From positions 682,001-746,000 of the forward strand of contig NW_026516670.1 of the NCBI RefSeq assembly GCF_025766255.1: a DNA stretch of 64,000 nucleotides, given 5' to 3'. Both the position numbers and the translations under genes were made by a program. The stretch comes from Zychaea mexicana. Lineage: Eukaryota; Mucoromycota; Mucoromycetes; Mucorales; Lichtheimiaceae. The notes beneath the pieces were generated by a model. The model saw nothing but the letters and a program-made list of their open reading frames with translations, searched no databases and had not been told where the DNA came from. Shown here piece after piece: positions 59,248-64,000 of the stretch; the stretch's first letter is position 1, and every line of letters starts with the position of its first letter.

Positions 59248-60468
59248 ATAGCTTATATGCACAGTCATGTAGACCCTTTTAATTTCATATACTCAAGCTT
59301 TTATATCCCTTCCTCATACCGCTTAATACGTAGTCTGTACATAAAAAAATCGACGCTTTTTTCAGCGCGCCTAAAAAATTATATACATGTAGGGCTGTTA
59401 TTGTATAACAGTCCTCTCATCGATTCCTACTAGCGTACTCGTCAAAATACTCAATTCATTATAGCTGAACTAATCTTCTCGCCATGTCGAGAGTTATATA
59501 GATGCCTGACTGTGCACGTATCCCACATTAACTTTAAAAAGTGCTCACTGAGTTGTCCTCTCGATACATACTTCACAATGCGCGAAACAAGATGCTTGAA
59601 AAAGTGCTGTAAAAGACAAATCAAATATCCTTAGGAGCTATCGATGTAAAACTACGCAAGAGCAAGTGATCCGTAATATCTTCAACCGAATCTTTCTTCT
59701 TCTATCTCGAGAAAGCCAATACAGTACCCGCTCGTTAAAGCGATCACCTTTAACCGATATTTCGTTAAACCAATCACTTCCCCAATATACCAGCTTGGTA
59801 AGCAGTATGTATGTCATATAGTGGACCCTCAATCTTTAAACCGATCATTCGTTAAACCGATCACTTTCTCGAAAAACAGAGGTGATCGGTTTAACGAGCG
59901 GGTAATGTAAAACGAATACAGTATTTTTCTGCTTACATAGGGTTTAAAGGTATTGCACCATCCTACATAGTATCATCGGACATGGTTTTGAAAGGCTGTA
60001 TCAATATCAATGTCGCGCTTCCTTCGGCTATCATTCTCCCGGCATACGATATACACCTCTTCAGTACCTGAAAGCTCATATTGAGGGTATGAATGCTGCT
60101 CTAACCAGCAAGTGTTATAATGCGAAGAGCACTTGGCCTCAGGATGTAAAGAAGGTAAACAGGTGAATTTTTTGCATATCAAATAAAACATGTTGACTTT
60201 AGCGTACGTTGCTATGCTTATTGTAAAAACAACGAGAGAGACGCTTAAACATAAACATTCGCCTTGAAATATCTGCTCGCTGTGATCATAGTTTATGAGC
60301 GAGGAATATTGTAGTGATGATGGTGCTGCGGTAATGGGATAATCCATCTTGCATGTAGTGCGATTTTAAGCGCGCATCGGAGCTTTTCAGTAACGTAAGC
60401 AAACAAAAACGAAACTTTGGCAGCTCCCTGCTTCTCCTCTTTTATATTTTTTTTTGTGACAAACAAAA
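59248..60468. other. intergenic region with a MITE, upstream of COA6
   Basis: About 1.2 kb; contains the inverted-repeat element at 59722-59907. The 60 bp before COA6 is T-rich leader sequence. No other gene supported. Confidence 0.5.
59722..59907. mobile_element. pogo-type MITE, 186 bp
   Basis: The left end after TA is CAGTACCCGCTCGTTAAAGC then GATCACCT; the complement of the right end is CATTACCCGCTCGTTAAACC then GATCACCT (28 bp, three mismatches), followed by TA. TA target duplication at 59720-59721 and 59908-59909. The interior repeats CGTTAAACC(G/A)ATCAC in direct orientation. No coding capacity. Terminal sequence differs from the 35372/36789 family, so it is a separate family. Confidence 0.85.
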
Positions 60469-60821
60469 ATGACAGCAGCCGAAAACGCAAAACCACCAAC
60501 GCGTCAACAACGACAACACTGCTGGAAGTTACGCGACGAATACTTTGCATGCCTCGATAAGTTATCCATTGTCGATCCTGTCATTGTCGAAAAAGAACCA
60601 ACCAAGGCCAAGGAATGTCTCGAAAAGAAATCACAGTACGAGGATGCATGCATGGCAAGTTGGGTAAGTTCTCAAGGTCATTATCTTCAATCAACCCTTC
60701 TTTATAACACAGACATTATGTATATCTTTTTGTATAGGTTGAATATTTCAATAAACGACGAGTACTGGACGTAAAACAGCGCGAATATCTAGAATTCTCA
60801 AAGCAGCAATCCGGCAAATAA
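60469..60821 (+). CDS. COA6: cytochrome c oxidase assembly factor 6 (COA6)
   Basis: Intermembrane-space twin-Cys protein needed for copper delivery to the CuA site of COX2. Two exons (60469-60663, 60738-60821), 92 aa. MTAAENAKPPTRQQRQHCWK opens it; CWKLRDEYFAC is the CX9C motif and CLEKKSQYEDAC the CX10C motif characteristic of COA6 (most twin-Cys proteins have CX9C twice). It ends SWVEYFNKRRVLDVKQREYL then EFSKQQSGK, the family's conserved W-x-x-YF-x-KRR block. Stop TAA 60819-60821, only 65 bp from the facing stop of the TFIIIC gene. Confidence 0.95.
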
Positions 60822-60886
60822 GCATTTGTACATATATAACAACACCACCAACAACAACAAAATAACATGGTTTATTACTAGTATCC

Positions 60887-63800
60887 CTATACACTCGAAC
60901 CACACATTATACATTTTTGACATTCTTGTAATACCAGTTCTGTTAATGATTCGGGAGGATGGGTCCCCTTTGGTATTAAGCTCTTTTCTCCACATAATCC
61001 ACATACGCGCAAATTGCTAGATGCCAATACACGATGTGTCATGCTGCAACAGCCTATATAATAAAGCCATGACTGATAAGCATATCATCTATCTCGACGA
61101 CAACGACGACAGCAGCAAGCCTACAACGGACAACACTTACCCCACATGTGTAACGACGGACATACAGCCAAACGGTCGCCTTTGATAGTAAGCAATTGTT
61201 GGCAACCTGGACATGTCTCTCTTCCCGGTAATGGTTCTTTTAAATCATTCCCATCCAGCAAATCTATTGCAGTGTCCATCTCTCGTTGTAGCAAAGCCTT
61301 TTGTGAAGGATCCGATATATACGACTGGATAAGATCTTTGCAGGTCATTTGAACTTGTTCCAGGGCAAACAGGATGGGCTCTTGTTGTGCAAGAATACGA
61401 TCACAAAATAGCAAGATGACCATGATATCCTCATCTATATATAAATAGCAGTTATGAGTTAATATATGTACGTATCTTTTTACGCTTCAACCAAAGCTAC
61501 TGTACACATACCATTCAGTTTTTGAAGTCGGTTTTTGGGTAGATTAAGGATATGATCCAGTGTCGTAACAGCAAATTGTTGTTTGAGAAATGATTTAGCT
61601 TTGCTGCAAATACTGGCTAATTTACGTGAAGCTTCTTCTGTTAGATCGTAATTTTTGAGATCCAACTCTGCACGAACGAGAATACGGGCTGCTGTCGTTC
61701 GTTCATCAAAGAATAATCTCCTTGCTAATGAATCCGTACTAATACTTGCGTTTCGGAAAGAAAAAAGACAGTTGAGTGATCTATTCTTTTCAATTGTTGC
61801 TACTACCACCTAAATGATTTTTCTTCCCGATTTACCTTTTGTTATACTGGCCTTGAGACATGAGTTCATCCAATTTCTCTAACCATCGAAGCACTGCTTT
61901 ATTATCGTCTTCATCCACGATATATTGTAGTGACTCGTGAAGTAATTGTTGGACAGGCGAAGTAAAGACTATATAATTATACAATATTTTGGTCAAACAT
62001 TTGCTTTCAGGTTGTTCCTTAAAAAAAGAGAGAGAAAAAAAAACTTACAAAATTCAGGATCCTTGGCATACGTTTCGACCGTATCACATATTCCTTCAAT
62101 AATTTTGTCATCTTGACGCTCACGATGTAACAAAAAGCCCAGATAAATAAGATCAGTGTAGCCTGAGCCATAATAGTTTATATCCCGGCTTGAACGAAGC
62201 CTAAAACATATATATAGAAATGATAAAAAAAGCGTGTGTGTGTGTTAATAAGCGAGAAAAGGAGAGACAAAGATGAGCGATGCATGAGACGAGAAAAACT
62301 CACGTAAAAAGCACTGCTGTGAATAAGCCAGTGGTTGTATGTGCCGTAGACCATAGTTTGGGCGTAACAGCATTGGCTGTAGCTAATGTTTCTCGATCCA
62401 TCTTGTCCTGCTCCAAAATCCATTGATGGTTTGCTTTATTTACGAGTCGTTCGTTGGTCTGTGCTGATACTGGTTTGTTGTACGTGTATTTGGCATGGTC
62501 ATCGACGTCTAATACTACACATTGTAGATCATATGTATACATTTGTAGCTGTGTTCCATCAGTCGCCCATCTGGCGCCTGGAAATAAAACACGATTATCC
62601 ATCCATCAGGTTATTCAGTTGCTGCTGGTGGCGGTTGTGCCGAAATCATATGAGGACGAGAAATGCGTCGTTTCTCACCTGATAAACCCATTACTGTGTG
62701 CTCGAGATAATATTCTGATTGATGGTCGGCAATATCGTCGTCGTCATCGAGTATCATTGACAAAATATCGACACGTGCGTTTTTACACAATGCTACCCTG
62801 ATCGTTTTACCGTTTTCGCTTTTCTAATAGAGAAAGTGTGAGATGCGGTAAATACTAGGAAAAGTTTAAGAGCAATGTTTGTTCTATAAAAAAAAATGTC
62901 TTTTCTTCACCAGATTATCCCAAATGGATAGAACGCTGATAGTAGCAGGATCAGACTCGAACCAAGTCTTGGCGACAGTTGCCACTACAGACTGAATGAC
63001 AGTTTTACCAGCATCATCCGCTGATACAACTACTTCCACAGTAGATAGTGCAGCTGTTCCATCCGTACACGTCGAAATTAAATATGCCGTGTCTATAATG
63101 AGCCCCACAAGTTCAAGTGTGCATGTGTTAGCGCCTTCCTTTTTCTCTCAAGTATACACATCACACATCATAAAATCATGAGCAAAATAGACACATACGT
63201 TTGCTACCGTGAATTCGCCAGTGACTCCATTCGACCAAGTTGACAAAGGATTGGTGCGGTTGAACAGTGGTGCAAAACTGTGCTCCTGATGCAGAATGAT
63301 AACTAAGAACAATCAAGTCAATACATGATACCAATATGAGCGATATAATTCACGTCATTATGCAGTAGCCATCGAGACGAAAAAAGGAGTGGTTACCTCC
63401 AAAGTGTAATTTCGCCAGCCTTATTACCCAATGCAATCAGAGCAGGTTTCTCGTTGAAAGCATCAGGAATGATACGCGGCGACCATGCACAACCTATATT
63501 AAGCCCGTTTCCGAAAAGATAGTTAGTATGTAGTCATATACGAGTGTTTTCTTTTCTAACGCCTCAACACATAGACGCAAATGAATAAGAAAGATTATTT
63601 ACAAAGGGTATGAAAACGGTCGAGTTCTTCCAGCGTATCGAATCTGTCTTTCGATCCCAAGACATGGTCTTTTATTAAGGGGGTCATATCGAGGCACTAT
63701 GTACATGCATATTGTAGTTAATAAAGGAAACAGATAAGGTTTTTTAGTAGACGTATCAATTGCCATTTTCAAATTTGCCATGACTAAAGTCGCTCTCATT

Positions 63801-64000
63801 CTTCTTACGGTTTCAAAATATTCTCTTGGATTGGGCGCACTGTATAATGTTACTTGATGTTGTGTTGTTATGACCGCTAATATGCACCTATAATATGTGC
63901 GCGTTAGAAGAAAACAATGATGCATGTGTTCTGAACTAGGCGACAAGTTACCTTTTCATCTGGGATAATCCAGTCGGTGACCATCGTGCACAACGATATG
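60887..64000 (-). CDS. TFIIIC subunit, TFIIIC90/GTF3C4-like; 5' end beyond window
   Basis: Component of the RNA polymerase III factor TFIIIC that recognises tRNA-gene promoters. From the right edge inward: RCARWSPTGLSQMKRCILAV, ITTQHQVTLYSAPNPREYFE, then GCAWSPRIIPDAFNEKPALI with ALGNKAGEITLW, the WD40-type N-terminal domain of the family. Further blades and helices follow through 61.4 kb (LLDGNDLKEPLPGRETCPGC, QQLLTIKGDRLAVCPSLHMW). The last intron splits the zinc module; the final exon gives CCSMTHRVLASSNLRVCGLC, GEKSLIPKG and ends QECQKCIMCGSSV. The paired CxxC C-terminal zinc module is a TFIIIC90 hallmark. Many short introns. The first WD40 part and start codon lie past 64000. Confidence 0.85.

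Overview
The window is a piece of nuclear chromosome from an intron-rich, moderately AT-rich fungus. Introns are short (about 55-110 bp), GT-AG and often interrupt codons. Regulatory proteins carry long Gln/Ser/Thr/His runs, and the housekeeping proteins look fungal. Some genes are absent or rare in Dikarya yeasts (a TBCK orthologue, a brawnin-like microprotein). Together with the GATA-factor style and the intron pattern, this points to an early-diverging fungus, most likely Mucoromycota/Mucorales. That placement is inference.

Layout: 1-3.5 kb holds the 3'-truncated proteasome deubiquitinase RPN11 and THO subunit THOC3/TEX1. 3.5-7.4 kb is gene-poor. 7.4-9.2 kb encodes a GATA transcription factor recognisable only after splicing through a 25-nt exon. 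9.8-12.4 kb is the mitochondrial i-AAA protease YME1. It shares an upstream region with a mitochondrial LEA-like repeat protein (13.5-14.3 kb), which converges on TBCK (14.4-18.5 kb). 18.5-21.3 kb is gene-poor. 21.3-26.6 kb is dense: PMP3, ribosomal protein eS1, GAR transformylase, SmG, a brawnin-like microprotein and a mitochondrial-type membrane protein. After a 3 kb upstream region comes a four-finger C2H2 regulator (29.5-31.5 kb), then a choline/ethanolamine phosphotransferase (32.3-34.0 kb). 34-39.9 kb is a gene desert with two pogo-like DNA-transposon derivatives. A DEP-DH-PH RhoGEF (39.9-43.2 kb), a 58-aa Cys/His microprotein, a NASP-type histone chaperone, riboflavin kinase, EI24 and a coiled-coil protein follow. 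54.3-57.3 kb is the most unusual locus: a 12-exon gene built from tandemly duplicated 165-bp exons with near-identical introns. Next to it are decayed SWIM and zinc-knuckle relics and another short inverted-repeat element. The window closes with convergent COA6 and a TFIIIC90-like RNA polymerase III factor that runs off the right edge.

Most genes are unrelated housekeeping functions on alternating strands; no operon or biosynthetic cluster is visible. Several serve mitochondria (YME1, LEA-like, COA6, brawnin-like, the 25.7 kb membrane protein). The candidate undescribed entity is the tandem-exon gene, whose introns are all phase 1, so any number of repeat exons keeps the reading frame.
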